Assembly: GCF_003610255.1 (NCBI RefSeq)
Contig: NZ_RAPS01000001.1
Coordinates: 4,402,001-4,466,000 of the forward strand
DNA length: 64,000 nucleotides
Direction of reading: 5' to 3'
Source of the DNA: Streptomyces sp. TLI_171
Lineage (GTDB): Bacteria; Actinomycetota; Actinomycetes; Streptomycetales; Streptomycetaceae
Position 1 is the first letter of the stretch; each line of letters opens with the position of its first letter. Below are positions 50,929-60,500 of the stretch, piece after piece. The notes under the pieces were generated by a model. That model was not told the DNA's origin. It was given only the letters and a program-made list of their open reading frames with translations, and ran no database searches. The translations under genes were made by a program, and so were the position numbers.

Positions 50929-52167
50929 ATGGACAGCCTCCGGCACGAGCTGACGCGGTTCATCCAGCAGCCCGCCGCTCAGCAGGACCCACCCGCGCTC
51001 TACCGCAGGCTGCTGGCCGAGGCGCCCGTCCTGGACCTCGGCCCGCTGTACGTGGTCTCCGGGCACCAGGAGATTCTCAGTGTCCTGATGAACCCCGGCA
51101 CCAACGTCGACCCGACCACCGTCGGACTGCCCCGGGCGGGAAACACCGCGCTGCTCAAGGTGGTCAACCGGATGCTGCCGATGCGCGACGGCGCCGACCA
51201 CACCCGGCTCAAGCGGCTCGCCACGGCCGCGTTCAGCCACCGCCGGCTGGAGCAGATGCGCGAGCGGATCGAGACCACCGCCGCCCGGATGCTCGCCCCG
51301 CTGGTCGAGGCCGGGTCCTTCGAGCTCGTCGCCGACCTGGCCGTGCCGCTGCCGGTCGCGGTCTCCTGCGCCATCCTGGACGTTCCCGACTCCGAGCACG
51401 ACCGGATCACCGGGTGGGCCGCGCTGGTCGCCCGCTCCCTGCTCGACCCCGTCGGCACCGGCCCGCAGGCCGCCGAACTGGACGCCGAGTTCGCCGAATT
51501 CCGCTCCTATGTCGAGGAGTTGTGCGCCGAACGGGCCGCCCGCCCCGGCGAGGACCTGATCAGCCGGCTGGTCGCCGCCCGCGGCGAAGGCCGGCTCGAC
51601 ACGGAGGAACTGCTCGCCTTCGTGGTGATGCTGCTCGCCAACGGACTGGAGACCCTGACCTCCGGACTGGCCGTCGCCGCATGGGAGTTGATCCGCACCC
51701 CCGGCCTGGCGGCCCGGGTGCGCCGCGCACCCGCGCTGGCCGCCGCCGTCTTCGACGAGGCGCAGCGGCTCGGCAGCCCCGTCCGGGCCAGCGCCCGCGC
51801 CCTCACCCGCGAGGTCGACCTCGGCCACACCGTGATCCCGGCCGGCAGCGTCGCCATGCTGCTGTACGCCGCCGCCAACCGGGACCCGCGCCGCTTCGCC
51901 GACCCCGACCGCTTCGACCCCGACCGCCCCGAGCGCCAGCACCTCGCCTTCGGCCACGGCCCGCACCACTGCCTGGGCGCGCCGCTCTCGCTGATCGCCG
52001 GCGCGGCCGTCCTGCGCGGCCTCGCCGAGGCGGACGCGGCACGGGAGTTGAGCACCACGCTGACCGACGCCACCGCCCGCCGGAACGAGCAGTTCGCGTT
52101 CGGCGGGGTGCGGGAGCTGCCGGTCGCCTGCCCGCTGCGCACCGAACTGATGGAGGTGGCGGCATGA
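50929..52167 (+). CDS. Cytochrome P450
   Basis: This 412-residue heme mono-oxygenase has the heme loop FGHGPHHCLGAP with ligand Cys348, the K-helix ExxR in DEAQRLGSPVR, and the I-helix acid-alcohol pair Glu241-Thr242 in LLANGLETLTS, where Asn replaces the usual Ala before Gly. It needs a ferredoxin supplied from elsewhere. ATG at 50929 follows AAGGAGAG. As the second gene of the RiPP operon, and overlapping HlyD, it probably hydroxylates or cross-links the peptide. The site of action is not predictable from sequence. Confidence 0.92.
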   Translation: MDSLRHELTRFIQQPAAQQDPPALYRRLLAEAPVLDLGPLYVVSGHQEILSVLMNPGTNVDPTTVGLPRAGNTALLKVVNRMLPMRDGADHTRLKRLATAAFSHRRLEQMRERIETTAARMLAPLVEAGSFELVADLAVPLPVAVSCAILDVPDSEHDRITGWAALVARSLLDPVGTGPQAAELDAEFAEFRSYVEELCAERAARPGEDLISRLVAARGEGRLDTEELLAFVVMLLANGLETLTSGLAVAAWELIRTPGLAARVRRAPALAAAVFDEAQRLGSPVRASARALTREVDLGHTVIPAGSVAMLLYAAANRDPRRFADPDRFDPDRPERQHLAFGHGPHHCLGAPLSLIAGAAVLRGLAEADAARELSTTLTDATARRNEQFAFGGVRELPVACPLRTELMEVAA

Positions 52168-52964
52168 GCACCGTGATCGAACCGGAGACGGCGGCGAGCT
52201 CGGGGCCGAGCGCCAAGGAGCAGTCGCAGGCCGCGGTCGCGGCCGCCCGGGCCGCCGCCGTGCTGGAGCCCGGCCTGGACCAGCCCGTCCGGCTGGTGGG
52301 CGCGCGCCTCTGGCTGGCCGGGGCCGCGCTGCTGCTGGCCGTCGGCGCCGGCGGCGGCTGGGCGGTGTGGGGCCGGCTCCCGCACACCCTGACCGTGCAC
52401 GCGGTGGCCGCCCACGGGGAGGCGCCCGTCCGGGTGGCCGCCGAACGGGCGGGCAGCCTGGTGGAGTTCAAGGTCCGGCCGGGCGAGAAGGTGACCGCGG
52501 GCCAGGTGCTGGCGCTGGTCGGCGACGCCGAGGCGACCGCCCCGACGGCCGGCACCGTGACCGCGCTGCTGGCCGCACCGGGAGCCCAACTGAACCTCGG
52601 ATCACCGCTGTTGACACTGGACCCGGCGGGTGCGCCGGCCACCGTCCGGCTGCTGGTCGACGACCCGAAGGACGCGGCGCGGCTCAAGCCCGCGCTGCCC
52701 GTGCTGGTGCCGGCGCCCGGCGGGGGAGCGATCCACGCGGTGGTCGAGCGGGTCGAACCGCTGCCCGTCCGCGCCGACTCCCTCGACGGCGCCCTGCCGG
52801 TCGCCGTCCCCGGCCTGCCCTCCGGCGCCGCACCCGTCTGGGTGGCGTACGCCCGGCTGCCGCAGGGCGTCGCGCTGAACGGCCCGCTGGCGCTGGACGT
52901 CCGGGTCGACCTCGGCAGCCGCCACCCGTACCAGGCGGTGCTGGGGCAGGAGGCCAAGCGATGA
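52164..52964 (+). CDS. HlyD/NHLP-type secretion periplasmic-adaptor protein
   Basis: This 266-residue protein has one N-terminal membrane helix at about residues 48-69 (LWLAGAALLLAVGAGGGWAV) and a short biotinyl-lipoyl-like beta domain (RAGSLVEFKVRPGEKVTAGQ, PTAGTVTALLAAPGAQLNLG). It lacks the long coiled coil of Gram-negative HlyD. Such adaptors accompany the two ABC proteins of NHLP-type bacteriocin export systems. ATG 52164 overlaps the P450 stop, and its own stop overlaps the start of the first ABC gene. In a Gram-positive cell it may link the exporters outside the membrane. Confidence 0.8.
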   Translation: MSTVIEPETAASSGPSAKEQSQAAVAAARAAAVLEPGLDQPVRLVGARLWLAGAALLLAVGAGGGWAVWGRLPHTLTVHAVAAHGEAPVRVAAERAGSLVEFKVRPGEKVTAGQVLALVGDAEATAPTAGTVTALLAAPGAQLNLGSPLLTLDPAGAPATVRLLVDDPKDAARLKPALPVLVPAPGGGAIHAVVERVEPLPVRADSLDGALPVAVPGLPSGAAPVWVAYARLPQGVALNGPLALDVRVDLGSRHPYQAVLGQEAKR

Positions 52965-55333
52965 AGCCCACCCAGACGGCGGCGGTCGAGCCGCCCGCCG
53001 CCGAACAGCGCACCGGGACCGGCGGCGCCCGGCCCGCCACCACCGGGCGCACGGGCCCGAAGCCGACGCGGACGGAGCCGGAGAAGCAGAAGAAGCAGAA
53101 GCGCCGCAGGTACCTGCGCACGCCCGTGGTGCCGCAGATGGAGGAGCAGGACTGCGGGGCGGCCTGCCTGGCCGTGGTGCTGGGCGCGTTCGGGCGGCGG
53201 GTGACGCTGAACGAGGCGTCCCGGGCCTGCGGGGTCAGCCGGGACGGGGTGAGCGCGGCCGCGGTCGCGCGCGCCGCCGGACGGTACGGGCTGCTCGCCC
53301 GGGGCCGCCGGGTGCCGCGCGGGGACGACCGGCTGGCCGGGCTCGGCGAGGTGCCGGTGCCCTCGATGGTGCTGGTCACCGGGCCGCACTTCGCGGTGTT
53401 CGAGGGGGTGAAGCGCGGCCGGGTGCACGTCAACGACCCGTCGCTGGGCACCTATTCGGCCACCCCGGCGGAGTTCTGGGAGTCCTTCGCGGGCATCGCG
53501 GTCGGCTTCGAACCCGGCCCGGACTTCGAACCGGGCGGCCGCCGCTTCCCGCTGCTGCGCGCCCTCACCGCCCGGATGCGGCCGTACGCCCGGCCGCTGC
53601 TGGTCGCGGTGCTGGTCGGCATGCTGATGACGATCCCGGGGGTGGCCGGCGCGCTCCTGCTGCGCAGCTACCTGACCGGCGTGGTGAACGGCGGCGCGAC
53701 CGGCTGGGCGGTGCCGCTGACGCTGGCCGGACTGGCGGTCGCCGGGTTGGTGCTGGCCGGGAACTGGCTGCGCTCCGCACTGGTCAACCAGGTGCTGGAG
53801 GCGATGGCCTCGCGCTCCTCGGCGGCCTTCCTGTGGAAGATGCTGCGGCTGCCCGGCGCGTTCTTCCACCGCCGCCAACTCGGCGGCCTGGTCACCCGGG
53901 TGCAGCTCAACGACGGCCTGGCCAACCTGCTCTCCTACCGGGTGGCCGGCGCGGCCTCGTCCTTCGCCGCCGCGGCCGTGCACCTGAGCGCGCTGCTCTG
54001 GCTGGCCCCGAAACTCGCCGCGATCCCGGTCGCGGTGGCGGTGCTGGACGCGCTCGCGCTGCGCTCCGCCGACCGTCGGCGCGGCGGCATGATCCACCGG
54101 CTGCACGCCGAACAGCACAAGCGCGACGGCGTCGCCTTCGCCGGGGTGTCGGCGATCGAGACGGTCAAGGCGGAGGGCGCGGAGGACGCGCTGTTCCGGT
54201 CCTGGGCGGGCTGGCAGGCCCGCTCCGCGCTCACCGGACAGCGGGTGGTGGAAGCCGTCCTGGTGCCGCTCTCGCTGCCCGGCGCGCTCAACTCGGCCGC
54301 CGCGGCCGCCGCGGTGGTCGCCGGCACGGTGCTGCTGCTGGGCGGCTCGCTCTCCTTCGGCACCCTGCTGGCCTTCCTGCTGCTGCTCAACGGCTTCCTC
54401 CTGCCGGTCTCCCAACTGGTCGGCGCCGGATCCGAGTTCACCGTCGCCCGGGCGCAGAACGCGCTGTTGGAGGACATCGAGACCAGCGAGGTCGACCCGT
54501 ATCTCGCACCGGTGCTCGACAGCCCGGCCGAGCCGGTCCGGCTGCGCGGCGAACTGGAGCTGCGTGACCTGGAGTTCGGCTACGACCCGAACCGCCCGCC
54601 GACGCTGTCCGGGATCTCGCTGCGGATCGCGCCCGGCGAGTGGGTGGCGGTGGTCGGCGGCAGCGGCAGCGGCAAGTCCACGCTGGCCCGGCTGGCCGCG
54701 GGCGTGCTGCGCCCCTGGAAGGGCGAGGTGCTGCTCGACGGCCGTCCCCGCGACGACTGGCACCGGGCCCTGGTCACCGGCCAGGTGGCCTACGTGGAGC
54801 AGCAGTTGCGGCTCTTCGAGGGCACCGTCCGGGAGAACGTCACGCTCTGGGACCCGTCCGCGGACGAGGACACCCTGCAGCGCGCCCTGGCCGACGCCGA
54901 GGCCGCCGAACTGGTGCGCCGGCGGGGCGGGTTGGATGCGCAGATCGACGAGGACGCCCGCAACTGGTCCGGCGGTGAACGGCAACGGCTGGAGATCGCC
55001 CGCGCCCTGGCCCTGGACCCGGCCCTGGTCGTCCTCGACGAGGCCACCAGCGCGCTGGACGCGCACACCGAGGCCGCCGTCAACGAGCACCTGCGCCGAC
55101 GGGGCGTCAGCTGCCTGGTGCTGGCCCACCGGCTGAGCACCATCCAGGCCGCCGACCGGGTCGTGGTCCTGTCCGCAGGCCGGATCGTCCAGCAGGGCCC
55201 GCCCGCCGAGCTCGCCGAACAGCCGGGCCCGTACCGGGACCTGCTCCGCGACGCCGACCGGAGGACCGGCGGCAGCGCCGAGACCACCGAGACCACCGAT
55301 CACCAGCCCGCCCGAACGGAGGAGCCGGCATGA
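52961..55333 (+). CDS. C39 peptidase-containing ABC exporter (NHLP ABC1-like)
   Basis: This 790-residue protein combines three parts. After a basic Pro/Lys-rich tail, the C39 cysteine peptidase (about 50-190) has Cys65 in EEQDCGAACL, His143 in GPHFAVFEG and Asp159 in VNDPS. A six-helix membrane domain covers about 200-480. The ATPase (about 530-760) has Lys572 in GGSGSGKST, signature NWSGGERQRLE and Walker B LVVLDEATS. It should cleave the precursor after TVNGG during export. It overlaps both neighbours by four bases. Confidence 0.93.
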   Translation: MKPTQTAAVEPPAAEQRTGTGGARPATTGRTGPKPTRTEPEKQKKQKRRRYLRTPVVPQMEEQDCGAACLAVVLGAFGRRVTLNEASRACGVSRDGVSAAAVARAAGRYGLLARGRRVPRGDDRLAGLGEVPVPSMVLVTGPHFAVFEGVKRGRVHVNDPSLGTYSATPAEFWESFAGIAVGFEPGPDFEPGGRRFPLLRALTARMRPYARPLLVAVLVGMLMTIPGVAGALLLRSYLTGVVNGGATGWAVPLTLAGLAVAGLVLAGNWLRSALVNQVLEAMASRSSAAFLWKMLRLPGAFFHRRQLGGLVTRVQLNDGLANLLSYRVAGAASSFAAAAVHLSALLWLAPKLAAIPVAVAVLDALALRSADRRRGGMIHRLHAEQHKRDGVAFAGVSAIETVKAEGAEDALFRSWAGWQARSALTGQRVVEAVLVPLSLPGALNSAAAAAAVVAGTVLLLGGSLSFGTLLAFLLLLNGFLLPVSQLVGAGSEFTVARAQNALLEDIETSEVDPYLAPVLDSPAEPVRLRGELELRDLEFGYDPNRPPTLSGISLRIAPGEWVAVVGGSGSGKSTLARLAAGVLRPWKGEVLLDGRPRDDWHRALVTGQVAYVEQQLRLFEGTVRENVTLWDPSADEDTLQRALADAEAAELVRRRGGLDAQIDEDARNWSGGERQRLEIARALALDPALVVLDEATSALDAHTEAAVNEHLRRRGVSCLVLAHRLSTIQAADRVVVLSAGRIVQQGPPAELAEQPGPYRDLLRDADRRTGGSAETTETTDHQPARTEEPA

Positions 55334-57576
55334 GCACCGCCACCGCCGCCCGCCAGGGCGGCGCACAGACTGCCGCGGCGGACACCGAGCGCGACCCGGC
55401 GATCCGGGTCGACGCCACCGCGGCCGCCAACCGCACCGCGCTCGCGGACGCGTTGGCCGAGCTGGGAACCGCCGCACCCCGTCCGCAGACCTCCCCGCGC
55501 CCCGGCGAGCAGTCGCCGACAGCGCCGCGCCACCGCGCGGACCGGGCGCGGGAGGTGCTGCGGGCGCTGGGAGTGGACGTCCCCGGGGAACTGCCCGCCG
55601 CCGTGCGGGACGCCGCCGATCCGGTCACCGCGCTGCTGCGCCGGGCCGGAGTGCGCTGGCGGCCCGTCACGCTGCCGGACGGGAACGAGACCGGCACGGC
55701 CGGGCCGATGGTGGCGTTCGCCGCCGAGGACGGCCGGCCGATCGCCCTGATACCCCGGGCCGGGCGGCACCGCCGCCACGACCCGGACTCCGAACGGGCC
55801 GCCGCCCGAGCGGAGTTGAGCCGCCAGGCGCTGCTGCTGTACCCGCCGCTGCCGCCCGGGAGTCCGACCCCGGGAACCCTGCTGCGTTTCGCCCTCGCCG
55901 TGCCCGGTGCCCGCCGGGACCTGGGAGTGCTGACCGCGGCCGGGCTGGTCTCGGCGCTGCTCGGCCTGCTCGTCCCGCTGTCCACCGGAGTGCTGCTGCC
56001 CGGCCTGCTGCTGGCCGAACGGCACCCGGTGCGCTGGCTGGCCGTGCTGCTGGGCTCCGCGGTGGTGGCGTCCTGGCTGCTCACGCTGGTCCGCAACACC
56101 GCGGCCGTCCGGCTCACCGGCCGGGTGCAGCACGCGCTCGAACCCGCCGTCTGGGACCGGCTGCTGGCCCAGGACGCGCGGTTCTTCCGCGACTACACCA
56201 CGGGTGACCTGGTGCACCGGGCGAACGCGGTGGCGCAGGCCCGGCAGGCCCTCTCGGAGGTGCTGGTGGGGGCCGTGCTCGGCGCGGTCTTCGCCGTCAC
56301 CGGCCTGACGGTCCTGCTGCTGGTGGACTGGCGGCTCGGCGGGCTGCTGCTGCTCGCCGTGCTGGCGGTGACGGCCGTGCTGCTGCTGCTCGGCCGTCGC
56401 CGCCAGGAGTACGAGTCGCAGGTGTTCGAGGCGCACGGGCAGCTCCAAGGAGTGCTGTACGGGCTGCTGCTGGGCATCGACAAGATCCAGACCGCCGGGC
56501 GGGAGATCCAGGCCTTCGCCCGCTGGGCGGCCCCGTTCGCCGGACAGAAGCGCGCCGACGCGGCCGCGATGCGCAGCGAGGCGGTCTCCACCGCGCTCAC
56601 CACGGCGCTCCAACCGCTGCTGCTGGCGGTGCTGCTGGCCGGGGCCACCTTCGGCCCGGCCGCCGAGGCCGGGCACCTGATGGCCGCCGGAGTGGCGGCC
56701 GGCCAGGTGGCGCTGGCGCTCGGCCAGGTCACCCACGCCGCGGCCGGCGCCTACGGCGTTGCCCCGGTGCTGGAGCGGCTGCGGCCGATCCTCGCCGAGC
56801 CGGCCGTGAACGCGGCCGAACGGGCCGGTCGGCTCGCCGACCCGGGCCGGTTGGAGGGGCGACTCGCGCTCGACCAGGTGGTGTTCCGCTACCCGGGCAG
56901 CGCGCTGCCCGCCCTGGACGGGGTGTCGCTGCGCGCCGAACCAGGCGAGTTCGTGGCCGTGGTCGGCCCGTCCGGGGCCGGCAAGTCCACCCTGATCCGG
57001 CTGCTGCTCGGCTTCGAGCAGCCCGAGTCCGGCGCGATCCGCTACGACGGCCGCGAACTGGCCGCCCTGGACGCCCGGTTGGTGCGCCGTCAGCTGGGCT
57101 CGGTGCTCCAGCACGGCCGGATGCTGCGCGGCTCGCTGCTGGAGAACCTGGCCGGCGCGGACCCCGACATCACCGAGGACCGGATCTGGCACGCTGCCGA
57201 ACTCGCAGGCATCGCGGAGGAGTTGCGGGCCCTGCCGATGGGCCTTGGCACCCGGGTCGGCGAGGACGCGCAGGGCTTCTCCGGCGGCCAGGTGCAGCGG
57301 CTGCTGCTGGCCCGCGCGCTGGTCCGCGACCCCGCCGTGCTGCTGCTCGACGAGGCCACCTCCGCGCTCGACAACGCCACCCAGCAGCGGGTCGCCGACG
57401 CCGTCGCCGGCCTCGACCGCACCCGCCTGGTGATCGCCCACCGACTGAGCACCATCCGCACCGCCGACCGGATCTACGTGCTGGACGGGGGACGGGTGTC
57501 CGCCGAGGGCACCTTCCGCGAACTGCTCGGCACCGACCCGCTGTTCACCCGCCTCGCCCGTTTCCAGGAGATGTGA
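55330..57576 (+). CDS. Second ABC exporter (NHLP ABC2-like, no peptidase)
   Basis: This 748-residue protein has a roughly 170-residue N-terminal region with no catalytic peptidase motif (RADRAREVLRALGVDVPGEL, IALIPRAGRHRRHD). Six membrane helices and an ATPase follow: Walker A GPSGAGKSTLIRLLLG, signature QGFSGGQVQRLLLARAL, Walker B VLLLDEATSALD. This layout matches the partner subunit of NHLP-type bacteriocin exporters, in which a peptidase ABC protein pairs with a peptidase-less one. The two may form a heterodimer. It ends two bases before the LanM start. Confidence 0.9.
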   Translation: MSTATAARQGGAQTAAADTERDPAIRVDATAAANRTALADALAELGTAAPRPQTSPRPGEQSPTAPRHRADRAREVLRALGVDVPGELPAAVRDAADPVTALLRRAGVRWRPVTLPDGNETGTAGPMVAFAAEDGRPIALIPRAGRHRRHDPDSERAAARAELSRQALLLYPPLPPGSPTPGTLLRFALAVPGARRDLGVLTAAGLVSALLGLLVPLSTGVLLPGLLLAERHPVRWLAVLLGSAVVASWLLTLVRNTAAVRLTGRVQHALEPAVWDRLLAQDARFFRDYTTGDLVHRANAVAQARQALSEVLVGAVLGAVFAVTGLTVLLLVDWRLGGLLLLAVLAVTAVLLLLGRRRQEYESQVFEAHGQLQGVLYGLLLGIDKIQTAGREIQAFARWAAPFAGQKRADAAAMRSEAVSTALTTALQPLLLAVLLAGATFGPAAEAGHLMAAGVAAGQVALALGQVTHAAAGAYGVAPVLERLRPILAEPAVNAAERAGRLADPGRLEGRLALDQVVFRYPGSALPALDGVSLRAEPGEFVAVVGPSGAGKSTLIRLLLGFEQPESGAIRYDGRELAALDARLVRRQLGSVLQHGRMLRGSLLENLAGADPDITEDRIWHAAELAGIAEELRALPMGLGTRVGEDAQGFSGGQVQRLLLARALVRDPAVLLLDEATSALDNATQQRVADAVAGLDRTRLVIAHRLSTIRTADRIYVLDGGRVSAEGTFRELLGTDPLFTRLARFQEM

Positions 57577-57577
57577 G

Positions 57578-60500
57578 ATGTCGCTAGAGATGCAGACCTG
57601 GCTCCGCACCGCCGGAACCCCGGGCCCCGACGCCCCGAAGACCGCCCTGCTGCCCGGCCTCCCCGGCGCCGACGACCGGCTGCGCGCCGTGATCGCCGCC
57701 GCCGCGAGTTTCGAGGAACGCGCCGCCGCCCGCGACGACGGGCAGGCCCTGTTCGCCCCGGACCCGGCCGAGGACCGCCGCAGCCGCGCCGCCGCCGTGG
57801 AGACCTGGCTGCGCCGAGCCGCCGGCGACCAGAGCTCCGCCGGGGTGCTGCTGGACCACCTCGCGGAGACCGGCCGCCCGCTCGGCGAGGGCCTGCGCCG
57901 GGTCCGGCTGGCCGACCCGGCGAAGCTGCCGTCCTGGGCGTACCCGCTGGCGGTGTTCCTGCGGGCGCAGAGCGCCGAGCCGGCCACCGGCCCGGGCGCG
58001 ATCGCCGCCGGGTTCGCCGCCGCCGCGGACGCGCTGCTGCCCACCGGCCCCGGCACCGTGCTCGGCGTCCCGGTCACCGCGAAGGGCCGCGCCGACGTGG
58101 TGGGCACGCTGACCGGCCGGCTGGTCGAGGTCGCCAACCTGACGCTCTGCCAGGAGTTCCAGCTGGCCACCGGGCGCCCCCGGGCCACCGCCTGGGACGC
58201 CGAGGGCGGCCCGGACGCCTCCACCGCGGGCTGGCTGGCCCGGCTGGAGCGGCTGCCCGCGCTGGCCTACCTGATCGGCACGGTCTGCCGGCAGTGGCAG
58301 GAGATGTACACCGAGATGTTCGCCCGGCTCGCCGCCGACCGGGCCGGCCTGGTCGAGGAGATGTGGGGCGGCGTCGACCCGGGCGCGCTCGACTCGGTGC
58401 ACGGCGACGCGGGCGACCGGCACGCCCAGGGCCGCTCGGTGGCGCTGCTGCGCTTCGAGAACGGCGCGGGCGTGGTCTACAAGCCCAAGGACATGCGGCA
58501 CGCCACCGCCTTCCTCGGCCTGGTCGAGCGCCTCAACCGGGAACTGAGCCTGGACCTGCCGCTGCGCACCGTGCTGATCCGCTCCGACCGCGGCGACGAC
58601 GGCCACGGCGCCTCGCTGAGCACCGACTGCTCCGGCGACTACGGCTGGGAGGAGCTGGTCCCGTCCCGCCCCTGCACCGACCGGGCCGGCTTCGCCCGGT
58701 TCTACCGCCGCCTGGGCATGACGATCCGGCTGGTGCAGCTGCTGGAGGGCCGCGACCTGTGGGCCGACAACCTGCTGGCCGACGGCGAGCACCCCGTCCT
58801 GATCGACCTGGAGTGCCTGCTCTACCCGCGCGTCCAGGCCCCGCCGGTCCTGACGGAGGGCCAGCGCGGCCTGCTGGACGAGCTGGAGACCACCGTGGTG
58901 CGCACCGCGATGGCCTTCCAGGCGTGGACCCCGGCCGGACGCACCGACGCCCTCGACATCGGCTGCCTGTCCCGGGTCGGCAGCCTGGAGACCTCCCCCG
59001 GCGTGCCCGCCCTGCCGCTGCCCGCCTACCGCCCGGTGCACCACGGGCAGCCGGCCGACCCGTGGCAGTACACCGAGGAGGTGGTCGACGGCTACCGCGA
59101 GATGCACGCGGCCCTGCACCGGCTGCGCGGCGAACTCGCCGACCCCGAAGGTCCGCTGAGCGGGTTCCGGGGCATCTGGGTGCGCTACATCTGGCGCCAC
59201 ACCTGGGACGGCTACAAGATCCTGCGGGCCTCCACCAGCCCGCTCGCCCTGGACGACGGCGCGACTCGGGAGACCGTCATCGCCGGTGCGCTGCGCGGCG
59301 CCGTCACCGCCCGCGCGGGCGACGCCGCCCGCGGCGACCTGCTGGAGGTGGTGCTCGCCGAACTCGACTCGTTCCGCTCCTTCGACATCCCGTTCTTCCG
59401 CTCGCTGACCACCTCCTCCTCGGTGTTCACCGCCGACGGCAGGGAGATCCCCGGGCACTTCCAGTCCACCGGCTGGGAGCGCCTGCAACAGCGGGTCGCC
59501 GAACTCGACGGCTTCGACCTGGAGGGGCACGTCGCGGTGCTGTCCGGCTGCACGGACGCCGCCCGGGCCGGCGCCGAGCAGCCCCCGGCGAAGCCGCTCC
59601 GGCCGCTCCGCGCGGCCGAACCGCCCGCCTCCGACGAGCTGCTCTCCGCCGCCACGGCGCTCGGCGACCGCATCCTCGCCGACCGGCGCCCCACGGGCTG
59701 GCTCGGCCAGAGCTGGTACCCGGGCACCGGCCTGCGGCAGGTCGAGGCGCTCGGCCCCGACCTGACCTCCGGCACCCTCGGCATCGCCCTGCTGCTCGCC
59801 GAACTCTGGTCCGCCACCGGCGAACCCCGCTTCCACCGGGCCGCGCACCGTCTGCTCGCCGAGGCCGCCGCACTGATCGACCCGAAGGAGCCGATGGCCT
59901 TCGCCTTCGCCGGGGACTCCCGACTGGCCTCCGGCGCGCCCGTCCCCGGCGGCTTCTTCGGCCCCGGTGCGATCATCCACGGCCTGGCCCGCGGCGGACT
60001 GCTGCTCGGCGAGGCGGACTTCCTCACCGCCGCGCAGTCGCTGGTGCCCGGCGCTATGTCGGTCGCCGAGTCCGCCTCCAACCGGCCCGGCCGCCCGGTG
60101 CGGATCCCGCACGCCGACGTCCCGCTCGGCACCGCGGGCCTGCTGCTGAACCTGCTGCGGCTGCGCCGCGCCGCGGGCGGCAGCCACGGCGACACCGACC
60201 AGGCGATCCGCACCCTCGCGGCCACCGCGGTCGACCAACTCGCCGACGAGCAAACCCCGTTCGACTTCCTGGAGCTCGTCCCCGGCGGCGCCGACTCGAT
60301 CGCCGCCGCGCTCGCCCGCACCCTCGCCGAAGCCCCCGCCCTGCTGGCCGACCCCACGGACGTCCGGGACCGGCTGCGCGCCCACCGCTTCGCCACCGGC
60401 ACCCCCTCCGGCCGTCTCGCCTGCCTCGACACCGCGGTCTCGCTCGGCGCCGACGCCGTCGACCAGGCCGACCTCGGCGCCCTCGCGCCGCCGGTGACCG

